NCBI GenBank assembly: GCA_023375785.1
Contig: SZWC01000030.1
Span: 282,436-346,435 of the forward strand
Direction of reading: 5' to 3'
Source of the DNA: Penium margaritaceum
Taxonomy: Eukaryota > Streptophyta > Zygnematophyceae > Desmidiales > Peniaceae
Length of the DNA: 64,000 nt
Below, in pieces: positions 1-12,903 of this stretch; within the stretch, counting starts at the first letter, position 1, and every line of letters starts with the position of its first letter. The position numbers and the translations under genes were made by a program. The notes beneath the pieces are model-generated. The model saw only the letters and a program-made list of their open reading frames with translations. It did no database searches and was not told the DNA's origin.

Positions 1-1698
1 TGGCGCTTCAGACTCTTGGTACACCCTGAGTCCTTGTACCATGCTAGATCCGCCTCTCCTTCTCCGACATGACAAAATTTGCCATGAAGAGGCGGTCACG
101 TACCTCCTTGGCCACTATGTAATGCAAAAATGGCGCACGCCTGTCTCATTTAGCTGCTGATGCTGACATTGTTTTGAGTGCCGCTGTTGTTGTGGAGGCT
201 GCCGCATTTGCTACTGCTAATGCTGCTCCTTCTGTTCCCTTTTCAGCTTGAAACACTCTTCGTTGTACTACTCCTCGTTCTGGCAAAAAAAGCACTTGCC
301 ATCCTTCTTGCCTCTGTGCTGCCTAGACTACAGCTGCTGTTGGTTGCCTGAGCCCATGACCATAATACCTACTTCACTGTTGCTGACGCCATTGTACTTT
401 GCTGCATTGCGAGGAAGTTCCACATGCACTAGGTGCATGCAGATTAAGTCCATGTTGACAGTCAGCTGGCCCACCAGCTGTCTCTCGCACCGTGTCATAG
501 CCTTTTGATGTCCCCTTAGCAAGAGGAGGATGAAGCACAACTCTTCCACGTGGTTGCCGGCCACTTTCAGCTGCTTTGCCAGGTCATTTGCACTGTCCAA
601 GTGCGCCTCCATCACTTCACCACGCTGTATTTTCAGCACCACCATTATCTCCTCCAAAAGCACGAGGAATGTAGGATCCTTGGTCTCATACTTCTTGCAC
701 AATGTGTCCCAACCCTCTTTTGCAATAATCTTGTCACTCACATACTGAAGATGCGGGTTGGAGATGGTCTTGACAAGTAGCATGTAGGCCTGCCTGTTGT
801 CCTTCTTCCACTCCTCATATGTTGCTACTGCAGTTGTAGATGATCTTGCATCTGGTGCACCCTTCTGTGGCGTCTTCCCCACAACCACCTGCGCTGCGGT
901 AGTGTCTTTGGCTGTGGAGGCGGAGCGCGCTCGTCGCCGCTTACCACCTCTTAGAAGCTCCTCTCCTCCAAAACATAACGGGTATGGATCTTCCAGAACA
1001 TGAAGTTGGCGTGCCCTTCAAGCCTCTCCAAGGGCTGGGCTGCTGTGACCATGCCTGCTCTTGCCATTTTCAGCTTTGGTCATGCTCAAAGCTACCCTAG
1101 AGTGGCGACACTACCCTTGCTTCTGCAGCTACTTTTGCCAGAAACCTGGCTGGAAGAAATTGGACTGTAGAGGCTAGCAGACTGGGAATTTGGTAAAACC
1201 GAGCCCACCACTGCATATTTCAGCTCAAAACCATTCAGATCAACAATGAAATAGGGTCAGGAACAGGGGATTTTTCACATACATGCCCTTTTTAAAACAG
1301 GGTATGCTGCTGCTCCTACTCCACCTCACACCAGCCAGCTTGTAAACGACATTTCTCCTGAACATACCAATGGAATGCAAATAGTTTTGCACCAATAGAA
1401 GGCTTAGAAAAATAATTCAAATCGTATGTGCTACGTTGTGAATTTGACAAAGAAATAAGGGAGTTATAGTCATCACAAGACGAAAGTCTTACTCAGAGAG
1501 AAGAGTGTAGCCCTAGCCGACCTCGTTTTGAGTATAACACTAAATCCGACCGTTGGATCTTCATGCTCTTGTTCTCATTTGAAAGCTTGTCTTTTGAACT
1601 TGAAGATCCTGTGGTTGATTGTCAAATTTGGTGCACGTTTGGACCTAACCTGTCACTCTCAATGTGACGGCCTGTGCTCGCTGAAAGTGGCAGAACTT

Positions 1699-1711
1699 GG
1701 CTCTGATACCA
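1699..1711 (-). promoter_or_regulatory. Primer-binding site, initiator tRNA-Met type
   Basis: The minus strand reads TGGTATCAGAGCC two bases after the LTR end. This is the standard plant copia PBS, complementary to the 3' end of initiator tRNA-Met, where minus-strand cDNA synthesis is primed. Confidence 0.92.
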
Positions 1712-1713
1712 AG

Positions 1714-2440
1714 TGTTGGAACTAGAGGAGAGGGGGAACCTTGGAGTAGCAAACAGATGGGACTGAAAGGGCATCACTTGTGCTAAAGAAAAGGTTTTCG
1801 AATCACTCAAAATGATGGAGTACATACAAAGCTAGAGCTTGGGCAAGTCAGCCCTCTCACAAGCCACACCACTTAGCCATGGAGGCTAAGGCTCACACAC
1901 TAGAGTCCAATATCTCAAACAAGAGAGGAAATCAGCCCAGCAATTAGGCTGAACACTCACACAGGATCTAGAGAGCTGGAAAATGCTCTCACGGCACACT
2001 CCTAGTGGTCACATAACCCAAAATCCCATGGAGAACCGCCATATGTCCATAGCTAGTATACAAGGATCTCACCTCACCTAAAAAGTAAGGAGAGATACCT
2101 TCTTCCTAGTCAGCAGACTGAGACAAGTCATCCGAAGAATCTAGGACCTTTTCGATATTTCTCCCATCAGTTCTTGACCCTGGACCTCTTGCCATTTTCT
2201 TTTCTCTGGGTAAGGCATGGAGCCAACATCCAGACACTGGCTGTCGATGACCCCGGAAACTTGGAAAATCCATATCTCCCAATTCGACCATTGGATCGGC
2301 CTGAAACTTGGACCATAGACATTTTGCCACCTGATCTTTGCAATGGAGAAGCTGGGTTGATGATCGGGCAGGCATCTGGTAGTTTCCTGGAACTTGCTCT
2401 TGTGGACCTGAAACTGAGCCGGATGGGTCCTTTCCCAACA
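1714..2440 (-). repeat. 5' LTR of B1 (family B)
   Basis: This 727-bp LTR begins TGTTGGGAAAGG and ends TTCCAACA when read on the minus strand, so it has the TG..CA ends of copia LTRs. It aligns along its whole length with the B2 LTRs at 51731-52454 and 57615-58340. The PBS lies two bases inside its inner end, which fixes it as the 5' LTR. A target duplication cannot be tested because the other end lies outside the window. Confidence 0.9.
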
Positions 2441-5325
2441 GGTTGAGCCTTGGCCTTCCTTGTTAAGTTGTTCGGCTTGTGAAATGGCTGACTTACCCAA
2501 GCTATAGCTCTATATGTACTTCATTGTTTTGAGTGATTTCATAACCATTTTTTTATAATTTATTTTGTTTTAGTCCCACATCCCCGTTCCTTCAATGACA
2601 CCTCTCTCTTAGAGTTTCAACTCTTGACATCAAAGAAAACAATTTCGAGTTTCAACTAGTACATGCTATCTGTTTGACGGCATGTACTAGCATGTATGGT
2701 TAATGTCAAACCTGGACTTCATTTGATGATGACTCAATGGTTATGATATTCGTTGCACAAGCTTTCGAGCAGGCTCAAGATCGCAAAGACCCAACAGTCA
2801 GAGCCAAAATCATGCTCAAAGTAAGGTCGGAAATGACTACTATTTTCTCTCTAAGTAAGACAATCGCCTTGCAATGATCATAATGCCATTGTTTCTTGCT
2901 GAAAACATTAAAAACTAGCACATGAGAACTAGTGTATTTTTATGAAGCTTTCCATTTTTATAGAAATCTTTGAATTGCACAAGTACGTTTGTAAGAATCC
3001 CCGGTTACACATTGGCTGGTCCGAGGCAGAGTAGAAGTAGGTGCATACTCTGATTTCAAAATGGCAGTTCTTACAAAATCCCTGTTTCATTTCTCTGTTT
3101 TATGGGTCCATTGGAAAGGTGTTGAGCTGAATTTTCCAAAATCATATTTTGCAGGTCTTTACAATCCATTTTGTGTCAGAAAGATTTTTTGTAGATGCAG
3201 GAGGAGAAGCGAGGGTAACGCCGCCACTCAAGGGCAGCGTTGAGCATCACCAAAGCTCAAATTTTTTGTAGGCATGGTAACACGAGTCTTGGTCTTGGAG
3301 AGGCTAGAAGGACATGCAAAATTCACATTTTGAAATATCCAAACCTACTTCTATTTGGAGGGGAGAAGCTTGTAAGAAGTAAAGAGCGGTAATGAGCCAA
3401 CTCCAAATCCACTAGAAAGAAGTACTATCACAATGTAGGTGGTGGCAAGAAAGACATTGTTGAAAGGTGCAGCACATGCAAGTTCATTTACAACTTTAAT
3501 AGTAACATATGAGGAGTAGAAAAAGAAGGACATGTAGACCTGCACGTTGCTTGTCAACACGGTCTCCAACCCACATTTTGGCACGTGAGTGACAAGGCTA
3601 CTGCAAGGGAGGGATGGGATGCATTGTGCACGAATTATGAGAGCAAGGATGTTTCATACCTCGTGCTTTGGAAGAGAAGATGATGGCATGAAAAATGTTG
3701 GATGGTGAAGGGATGGAGGCAAAACGGGACATGGTTAAGGTTTTGGCAAAGCAGATAAAAGCAACCGACATCACTATGAAGAGATATGCTTAATTCTCCT
3801 CTTGCTCAGGGGATTCCCAACAAGCTATAATATGGTGCAACAGTCACTGGTGTACCAGCCAACTTTCTACCTTGATTTAATCTGCACACAGATAGTATGG
3901 GTAGAACTATACTACAATGCCAAAAACAGGGCAACGGTCGCAGCAGCACCAACGTAGCTTTTATCACAACGAGCTCACACAAAGAGCAACAGTAGTTTAA
4001 GTAACAGAGAACAAAGAAGAAAGTTAAGAGCCAATCCTCCCATAATGAGGTGCACAATACGAAAAGGTATGTTAAGTTTACAATGGAGGATTTAGGGTTT
4101 AGGGGTTCCACATGAGCAAGAGCAGAAACAGCGACAATGAAAGACACAGCCTCCATTTCACTAGTAGCAGCAGTCATAATAGCGTAAGCAGAAGCATTAG
4201 AACCAGGCTTGAGTGCGCCACTTTGGAAACATGGATAGTGCGTTCAACCTTCTCTCAGTCTCCTCTACCAAGAAAGGACTATGAGTTTTCTTTGACGATG
4301 AATACGGATACATCCTTGACAAGGAGAAAAGAGCAAAGTTGGCTATGTCAATGAAGGAGGACATGTACCTCCTATGGGGAATAACTTAGATCATGGTTAA
4401 GCACAGTCTTGCAGCTATGATACACGCAACGGATTGTGAGATCAAGCAGGTGCAATACCACCACATTGATATATGCGCCTTATAGTAGCTTCAAGTAAAC
4501 CAGAGGGTGTGTGATTTCCCCATCATTCTCATCTTTGAGCAACAGTTGTGCATCGGCGGTTTGGAGGGAACACAACATTGTGAGGCACTCTCCAGAGAAA
4601 GGCACCACATAAAAGAGGTGCTCAAGTTGGTCTACACGGACCTCTATGGCGCGATGCAGACCCAGATCTTTTGATTCTCTAGGTATTTTCAGACCATCAT
4701 TGATGATTTCAGCTGTTCAACTATTGTGGACCTCCTTTCTTCCAAGGAACAGTATTTTGATAGGTTCAAGGAATTCCGGGGAATGATGGAGAAGCAATCG
4801 GGCAAGGATATCAAGACATGTACTTACTATAGTGGAGAGTATGTAGCACAACGTGCCAACTACACCATCGTTGAGTCGGTATGCTCCATGTTGTACATGG
4901 CTTGGTTCAAATATGAATTCTCTGCCAATGTAGTAAGCACTACAGTTTATAGCAAGAACAGTAATCCAACTAAGGTGTTGGAGCACATGACGCCTAACAA
5001 GGTATGGCTCAGCAATAAGCCAAGCATGGATCATCTATGAGCATTGTGCAGCTTGGTATTCATGCACATGTCCAATGTGAAGTGCTACAAGTTGGACACA
5101 AAGAGTGCACGAATACTCATGATCAGCTATGGAGTGGCTAACATGGAGTACTGCCTCTCTGAGTGGCATACTAGCTATGTCATCATCTGCTGGGATGTCA
5201 TCTTTAACGAATGCAAGGTCATTGGCACAAAGCTTATCTCTAAGGAGGGAGCAAAACCAGCAACTGACGCCGCAATGAGAGCACATACCTTTCTATCAAT
5301 CGGCCTGAGATAACGGAATAGAAAA
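2441..5325 (+). mobile_element. B4: old family B fragment, LTR end to integrase
   Basis: Plus-strand order is: the inner third of a B 5' LTR (2441 to about 2622), a decayed PBS (about 2623-2640), an untranslated leader (about 2640-3250), gag (about 3250-3990), zinc-finger and protease region (about 3990-4400), GAG-pre-integrase (about 4400-4660) and integrase core to about 5300. Each part aligns with B2 or B3 in order. RT and RNase H are absent, because the copy stops where a family A LTR fragment begins. It is heavily decayed, with many breaks. Part of it (from about 3505) is repeated at 11003-13900. Confidence 0.75.
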
Positions 5326-7915
5326 CAAAGCTAACATAATGGCACGTGGCATCCTCTCCTAGGATTGTAAGTTTGAGGAGATATTGGTTTCATAATCATG
5401 ATTCCACAGCGGGCAGTTCATAGAAATCATTTCTTGGCACTATATCTGTAGCACGTTGTCACTTTCACACAAGCAGGTAACTCATGGGGCTTAGACTTAC
5501 TAATTCTTCTTTTGGGTGTAGTGATGGGCTTGTTGTCCTCTATGTTGTAGCGCTTTTGGACCTCAATGATGTACTTGGTATAGTTCAGTTCGATGGTACT
5601 TGATGTTTGATTACGGTACATAGCTATCTAGAAGTAGAACTTGAGAGGAACCCTGGCCTTCGCCTTCAATCTCTTGCATGGATCTGTCTTTACCTTGTTA
5701 AACAGCTCGACTAACCACAAGCACATGATCATGTTATCCCTGTTCACTAGAATCAACATCAAGCCTTGCTCATCCTCTTGCATGTGAACACTAGGATCAT
5801 GCAAGCAAAGCACAAAGATGAGCCCGGCCATGAAACCGTCCATCTCCTTGTACTACATCCTTGGGGTGTATTTCAGCCCATAGAGTATTTTCACCAATTT
5901 GCAAGCCTTGCCCTCTGGAGCTTTCACTCCCGGGGCACTTTATCAGGGCTTCTTCATGTACAATCCTATAGAGGAAAGCCCTTTTGACATCCATCTAGTG
6001 GATTACCTCGTCTTTGCTGTAGCCATTTCCAACACAGATCTCTTAGAGGCAAAGTTAACGATAGACGCAAAGGTCTCCTAGTACGCTGAGCCTCTAAGAT
6101 AGGATATTCTAGTACAATACTCGCCTTGTACTTGTCAATAGTACCATCAAACTTTAACTTCTTCTTTAGTACCCACTTTGACCCAACCACATAGACGTTT
6201 TTGCACCTGTCCACTATAACCCATGGTCCATTCTCTTCAGGCATGATCAATTATATCCAATCCATTGTGTACTCTCAGCGTCGTACTTAGACAGAGTTTC
6301 TTCTTCACATGTGCTGCCAAACAATTGGCGGTACTTCAAGGTTTTGTTGCCCTTGTTCCTTAAACCAATGTTTGAGAAAAAACCACTAGCCTTATTGCTC
6401 AAATTCATAGCCTCGGATGACTCGAACCCTATCTCAAAGTCCATTGGTGTGATAGTGTGTATAGCTACCCTTCTCGTCACACCACCATCCTACTTTACCT
6501 GCACCATTTGCAAGTTATATGGTGCTTGATTTCCTACATCAAGTAACACAACCCACTCTCTTCATCTGGGAGCATGGACGTGATCCTCCAGCCCTTCCTT
6601 TTTGACCATCCTCTAATCAAACTCAACATTCCGGCACTTAAAGAGCTTTCTAACTGCATAGTCCCAATGTTTGTATGCCCCGTGTACAATATCGTAATCA
6701 ACCATTACACACTTGCAAGCACGTACATCCGATTTGAATCTTCCTTCTTGTGCTTGGATCTTTGCCAAGCAGTACAACCAAAAACCCTCACGTGTGAGGA
6801 ATCCAGCTTCTTCCCTTACTATTCCTCTTTTGGTGTCCTCAACTTCTTCTCTTGCTGCTTCTGACCACCTCTTCCAAGTACAACTACCAAAGTAAGATTC
6901 ACAAGGTAGGAAGCAGCTGTTGTACCTTCAACCAAGAAGCAAGTGGGAGTTTGGAGTAAAAAATCATGCTTGTTGTCATGCTGATGATAGTCTTATTCAT
7001 CTGCTCGGCAATGCCACTGCTCTAGAGGGTGTAAGGAGTGGTGGTCTAGTGGTTCATGCCGTGTTGGCCCAACTAGCCTTTCCATACCTCGTACTCACCA
7101 TTGTTGTCTGTACGCAGTGCCTTGACCTTGTTGCTTGTATGTCACACTACCACAACAATGAACTCTTGTAGCTTCTTATACATCTCTTCCTTTGCCTTGA
7201 GGAAGTAGACGGCATGTTGCAACTGTGGTCATCAATGAAGGTTTGGATGTACTTGCTATCGTGGTTTGAATGATTGCAAAATGGTCCGCACACATCTCTA
7301 TGAATCAAGTCCAAGATTGCCACCACACATTGCCCATTATGCTCAAGGATCATTCTTTCCGCCTGGCCTTAGAGGAAAGGCTCAGACAACTTTTTTCACC
7401 TTACTTCATCCTTGGTCTTCCATCCCTCCACTCTATGGACCACTTCATGGTGGTGTATAAATTAAAGTGTGCTGTAAGCTACATGGTCAAAATGCCTGTT
7501 TGAAACCCCAGCATCTATGTCTTTGGTGTTGTTATCCGCCATCGCGGCGGCCTTGTCAACCTGCCCGAGGCAAAAATCTAGAGAACGGATTGCAATACAA
7601 TAGTTCTCGCCAACCGCTCTTGGTACTGCAATTGAGAGATGACATCACCCTCAGAGCCAAGGTTCCACACCAAGCAGTTCATAGGAATCACTTTGTTGCA
7701 ATGTGTCCTTAGCACCTATTCACTTTCGCTCAAGGAGCTTATTCCTAAGGCTTAGACTAACCAATGCTTCTTTAGTGTCTACCTCTGGTGGACAACTCTG
7801 TTATGAGTCTCAAAGGTAAAAACTATACCGAAGGATAGGTAACTAACCGGTTCCTACAGTCATAGAGCCAGCCTCAAGCCTAGGCGCGCAGTGGCTCCTC
7901 GGATGAGCCACTCTG
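3505..7915. repeat. Composite block, copy 1
   Basis: The block spans B4 gag to integrase (plus), the junction to an A LTR fragment, A4 RT to protease region (minus), and the first half of an A LTR. The same order and the same fusion points recur at 11003-16469. Matching across the non-homologous junctions near 5325, 5512 and 7553 shows that the block was copied as a unit after it had been assembled. This copy lacks the solo S LTR present in copy 2, so it supplies the empty site (ctttcttccaaggaac near 4735). Confidence 0.8.
5325..7553 (-). mobile_element. A4: family A fragment, LTR scrap plus RT to GAG-pre-integrase
   Basis: A scrap of A LTR (about 5325-5512, the LTR's 3' portion) is fused to RT (about 5513-6250), then the integrase C-terminal linker (about 6250-6900), integrase core (about 6900-7400) and GAG-pre-integrase (to 7553), all reading on the minus strand. 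RT traces such as WVLKKKLKFDGTIDKYKA near 6150 match A1. RNase H, gag and the 5' LTR are not present. It is old and has many breaks. Confidence 0.75.
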
Positions 7916-8324
7916 GGGACAATTCTGATTGCATCATCCCCCCAACCTACATGGCTCTCCCTGTGACTGCCAAGTGGCACCAGCTACCAGGAGAGAACTC
8001 GGAATGTTCTAAGACGTCTCTTAGCACCTTGCTGTCGCCCGTTTTGTAAAAGAGAAAACTAGTCACTGGGTTGGGATTTGAGCCTCTGACCTCTCCCTCC
8101 AGAGACTAACTCTACAACGTCGAAGCCACATGGATTTGTCATAGGCAGTGTTTACTCGCTTTACTATCCAGTTTAGACCAAGAGGATTTGCTTAAAAGGA
8201 GCAGTGCATGCCTTGTCTATCTAGAGGAGCCTTAGGGGACTTACTCTAATGAAGCACTACAAGCCTAGTTTGTCCGGTGCCTGTCCAAATGTGAGTTATG
8301 GACAAGGAGCATATCAAGTCAAGA
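7554..8324 (-). repeat. LTR-1 (family A), 3' LTR of A5
   Basis: On the plus strand this 771-bp LTR starts TGTCAACC and ends near CAAGTCAAGA; the minus strand starts about TCTTGACTTGATATGC. It is followed on the right by a decayed purine tract and then RNase H, so it is the 3' LTR of the element to its right. It contains a tRNA-like stretch (about 8071-8137). Its left edge interrupts A4. It is well diverged from LTR-2 and LTR-3, which suggests considerable age. Confidence 0.8.
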
Positions 8325-11300
8325 AATGGTCCCGTGCACCTCTGTCCATTGTATGTGAGCTATCTCCTCTCTCCAACAGTCTTGGCCTTAGTTTTCATCT
8401 GCAGCGTTGACCATACCGATGCCTCGAGTAGTTGTAGAGTGCAATTTCCTGTCAAGCGCCTTTGTCATACAATCTCCAAAATCTTCGTGGTCTCCACGTA
8501 TTCCTGGTCCACGATCTCCTTTGCAACCAAGTTGCATGAGTAGTAGTACCTGATGTCGGTGTGCTTGGTCCGCCGGGAGATGACATCATCCTGTGCCATT
8601 TTCATGGCATTCTAGTTGTTAATGCGGGCCTTTATTGCTTCCCTTTGTGGTACTTTCATCTCGACAAGCAAATTGTGTAGCCACTGTGTCTCCTTGCATC
8701 ATTTTGACAGAGCAATGTACTCTGCCTCAACAGTACAGAGGGAGATATAGTCTTTCTTTCTACTTAGCCAAGAAACTGTACCACCGTTCAAGAGGCAGAC
8801 AAAACCCGAGATGGACTTTCTGTCATAGATTCTTCCTCACTTGTCAACGTCTAGGTAGCACACTTGCCGTAGCGGGTTAGATCCTTCTTTGCCCTCAAAC
8901 TGGAGTCCAATGACTTGTGTCTTTGAAGATAGTGCATGATGCCCTTGACTACTGTTGTGCACCTGGATTGGCCACAAACCTGCTCATTTGTCCCACAACA
9001 TAGCAAATGTCAGGGTGTGTTCCTACAATGGCATGCATGAGGCTGCCAACAGCAGACAGGTAGGGAGTTTCATCCATCTCATGCCGTTCTACTTCCATGC
9101 TGGGGCTCAAGGAAGAGGAGAGCTTGATGTTTGTTATCATGGGTGTACTTATGGGCTTGAAGTCCTCTATGTTGTAGCGCTTGAGGACCTCCATGATGTA
9201 CTTGGTCTGGTTCAGCTCGATGGTTCCTGTTGCTTGATGCGGTGGATGGCTATTCCAAAGTAGAACTTGAGGGCACCCATGTCCTTCATCACAAACCCTG
9301 TGCTCAAATATATCTTCACCTTGTTCAACAGCTTGACTAACGACAAGCAGATGAACAGGTTATCCACATACAGTACAACGAGCATCAAGCCGTGTTCATC
9401 CACCCGCACATAGACACTAGAGTTATGTTGGCAGTGTGTCAAGGTGAGCCCAGCCATACCCAACATGGATCTAATGGAGGCAAACGTGACCACAGGCGTG
9501 AACGTCTCCTTGTTATCTGGGCCTGCACGTTCAAAAAACTCCTTTACCACAACTCTTGCCTTGGACTTGTCAATAATACCATATTGCTTGAACGTTTTCC
9601 GGAGTACCCACTTTCAGCCCACCATGTGCGCGTTTTGGGGCCCGTCGACCATTACCCATGTTCCGTTCTCTTCAATTAATTGGAGTTTGCTATCCATTGC
9701 CTCCTTCCACTTGGCGGCATCTGGCATGTTCATAGCGCTGTTACGGTCACAGGCTCTCCTTGAACCAAGCATGACCAGCTTAGTCTGCTCCATTGCGCTC
9801 TCTCACCATCGTAATTGGGCGGAGGTTTCTTCTGGCGCGTACTATGCCCGAGTGTTGCTGGTGGTGCTTGAAGCATTTGTTGCTTTTGTTGCTCCTGCGC
9901 TGCTAGTGATCCGTTGTTCGAGGAAAAGCCATTGGCCTCAGAGTTTGTATTAGAGGCCTCGGAGACCTAAGAGTCTGTGTCAGAGTTCGTCGCTATGTCA
10001 GCGTGCATGGCCACTCTCTCTGCAGTACCATCCTTCATTTGCACCATCTGCCACTTCTCATGTGCCTCATCACCTTACTCAAGCAACTCAACCAACTCTT
10101 GTGATTTGGGCGCATGGGCACGATCAAACGACTCTCCCTTGCAGAGCATCCTTTCATCAAACTCGACATCTCCGCTCTTGATGAGGTTTCTTGTTGCTTG
10201 GTCCCACATCCTGTACGCCTTGTGTGTAGTGTCGTACCCGACAATTACACACTTGCATGCACGTGTATCCAGCTTGCCACTTCCTTCTTCTCCTTGGACC
10301 TTTACCCATGCAGTACAACCGAAGACCCTCAAGTATGAGGCATCTGGCTTCTTCCCTGACCAAGCCTCCTTTGGCTGTTTGAGCTACTTCTCTTGCTGCT
10401 TCTTACCACGCCTTCCAAGCATGGCTGCCGGAGTGAGATTCACAAGGTAGCAAGCAGTTCTTGCAGCATCAGCTCAGAAGCAAGGTGGGAGTTTGGCGTT
10501 GAAGAGCATGCTTCATGTCATGCTGAGGATAGTCTGGTTCATCCGCTTGGTAACGCGATTACCTTGGGGGGTGTAAGGCGTGGTGGACTGGTGGTTAATG
10601 TTGTGTTGGCTCAACCAGCCTTTGCATGCCTCGTACTCACTAACGTTGTCTGTGCGTAGTGCCTTGACCTTCTTGCTCGTCTGCCGCTCTACCATGGCGA
10701 CAAAAGCTTGCAACTTCTCCTTGACTTCTCCGTTTATCTTGAAGAAAGAGATCCACATCGTGTAGCTATGGGCATCGCTGAAGGTCAACAAATACTTATT
10801 TCCGCTATTCGAAGGAGTGCGGAACGGTCCGCACACATTAGAGTGCATCAGGTCCAAGATTGCTTCCGCAATTTGCCCATTATGCTGAAAGGGATTTCTC
10901 TTTGCCTTTCCTTGGAGGCATGGCTCAGACAGCTTCTTGCACTTTCCCTCATCCTTGGCCTTGCATCCCTCCATTCCATTAACCACATCGTGCTGCTGCA
11001 TACATCTACAAATACAATAAAAATGTATGAGGAGTAGAAAAAGAAGGACATGTACACCTACACGCTGCTTGTCAACACGATCTCCGACCCGCATTTTGAG
11101 TACGTGAGTGACATGGCTACTACAACGGAGGGATGGGATGCATTGTACACAAATTATGAGAGCAATGATCTTTCATACCTCATGCTTTGGAAGAGAAGAT
11201 GATGGCATGAAAAATGTAGGATGGCGAAAGGATGGAGGCACACCTTGGACAGGGTTAAGGATTTGGCAAAGCAGCTAAATGCAACCGATATGACTATGAA

Positions 11301-12470
11301 GAGATTCGCTTACATCTCCTCTTGCTCAGGGGGTTCCAAACAAGCTAGGATATGGTGCGATAGTCATTGGTGTACCAACCCACTTTCTACCTTGGTTTCA
11401 TCTGGACATAACCATGTGTAGAAGTGAACTACAATGCAACAAAAGGGCAACGGCGGGAGCAAAATGAACGTAGCTTTTATGGCAATGGGCTCACACAACT
11501 AGTATCAGTAGTCTAAGCAACAGAGAACAAAGAAGAAAAGTAAGTACTACTACTCCCAGAATGAGGTGCACTATAAGGAAAAAGTATATTCGGTTTACGG
11601 TTAAGGATTTAGGGTTTATGGTTTCCACATGGGCAAGAGCAGAAACAAGGACAGTAAAAGCAACATTCTCCACATCACTAGTTGCAGCTGTCACAATAGC
11701 GTAAGCAACAGCAGTAGAACCAGGCTTGAATGCGCCAATTTGGAGACATAGATACTGTGTTCAAGCTTCTCTCAATCTCCTCCTTTACCAAGAAAGGACT
11801 ATGAGTTCTCTTTGACGATGAATACGTATACATCCTTGACAAGGACAAAAGAGCAAAGTTGGCTAGGTCGGTGAAGGAGGACATGTACCACCTACGATGA
11901 ATAACTAAGATCCTGCTTGAGCATAGTTTTGAAGGAATGATATACGCAACGGATGGTGAGATCAAGCATGCGCGCTACCACCACATCGGTATGTGCGCCT
12001 TATAGTAGTTTCAAGTAAAACAGAGGGTGTGTGATTTCCCCATCATTTCCAACTTCGAGCAACAATCGTACATCGGCTTTTTGGAGGGAAAACAACATCG
12101 TGAAGCATTCTGTAGAGCAAGGCAGCACATTAAAGAGGTGCTACAGTTGGTCTACACATACTTTTGTGGCCCGATGTAGACCCAGATCTTTCTATGCTCT
12201 AGGTATTTTCTGACCTTCATTGATTATTTCAGCTGTTCCAGTGTTGTGTACCTTCTTTCTTCCTGTCAGGATGAGATCCGCGTGGTGCGGTCCTGAAGTT
12301 TTTGTCTGATTGCCTCTAGTGATTTACGTCTACTCTTTTGGGCGAATCTGAGACTGAGCGTGAGCTTTCTGGTCGCCTCACGCTATGTGAGCAGGAATTT
12401 AGAGACAGTCAGTTTGCGAAGGGAATAACATCATTTTGCGTTAGTTTTTGAACACGGACATGATGACAAC

Positions 12471-12477
12471 ATTTATA
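12471..12477 (-). promoter_or_regulatory. Probable TATA box of solo S LTR
   Basis: The minus strand reads TATAAAT, preceded by CT. The same motif sits at the equivalent place in the other solo S LTR (50527-50533, plus strand), so it is the likely core promoter of this LTR family. Confidence 0.55.
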
Positions 12478-12863
12478 AGGCTATTCATGAGCTTTCCAAC
12501 GCACTAAACTGCGCGTGATTCAGCCAAGCGCACCTCAAGTTATGCTTGCCGAAGCGCAGGTCTTACCCACCACAGAAGCTTGACGCCGCCACTCGCCGTG
12601 GCGCCTTCATTCACGTGCAAAGCGCCTTTCCCAAGGCGCATGTCCCATTGCACATGGTGTATGGGTCCCCTGCACTGTTTCCATGCACCCTACTCACTTT
12701 TGGGTCGTGTTTGGTGACGGGGTGTGACGAGGTTCGAAACCTGTCCGCGGACCTGCAGTCAGAATTTTGACTAAGTCCCCGAGTAACAAAACATACTTCT
12801 GAGTTTCGGACGCCGAGCCAGGATTTTGGCGAAGTCCCTCGGTAACAACCTGCACTACTGGAT

Positions 12864-12903
12864 CCGGTGGATGATCCACCGGATCAGGTGGATCATCCAC
12901 CAG
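12864..12903. repeat. Palindrome in S LTR
   Basis: About 40 bases built from alternating GGTGGAT and ATCCACC units form a near-perfect palindrome. It includes a 25-base inverted repeat (12861-12885) whose only unpaired base is central. A second 21-base palindrome lies at 12959-12979 (TCCGGTCGAT, one base, ATCGACCGGA). Both recur at the same positions in the other S LTRs. Confidence 0.85.

Larger units (their letters stand above)
1..2440 (-). mobile_element. B1: family B copia element, 5' part, cut by window edge
   Basis: The element reads on the minus strand: 5' LTR at the right, then PBS, leader (about 1000-1695), gag (about 320-980) and the start of the zinc-finger and protease region at the window edge. 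The gag reads like UBN2-type copia gag, with residues such as KTPQKGA, YEEWKK and LQYVSDK. It matches gag of B2 (56.2-57.0 kb) throughout, and the left edge matches B2 at about 55.88 kb. It carries several breaks and is not whole. Its 5' LTR directly abuts the 3' part of a plus-strand B LTR at 2441, so B1 probably inserted into that LTR. Confidence 0.85.

Noticed and set aside
9444-9953. 169-codon open frame on the plus strand
   Set aside because: Antisense to the RT and linker of A5. The same shadow recurs opposite other A copies.
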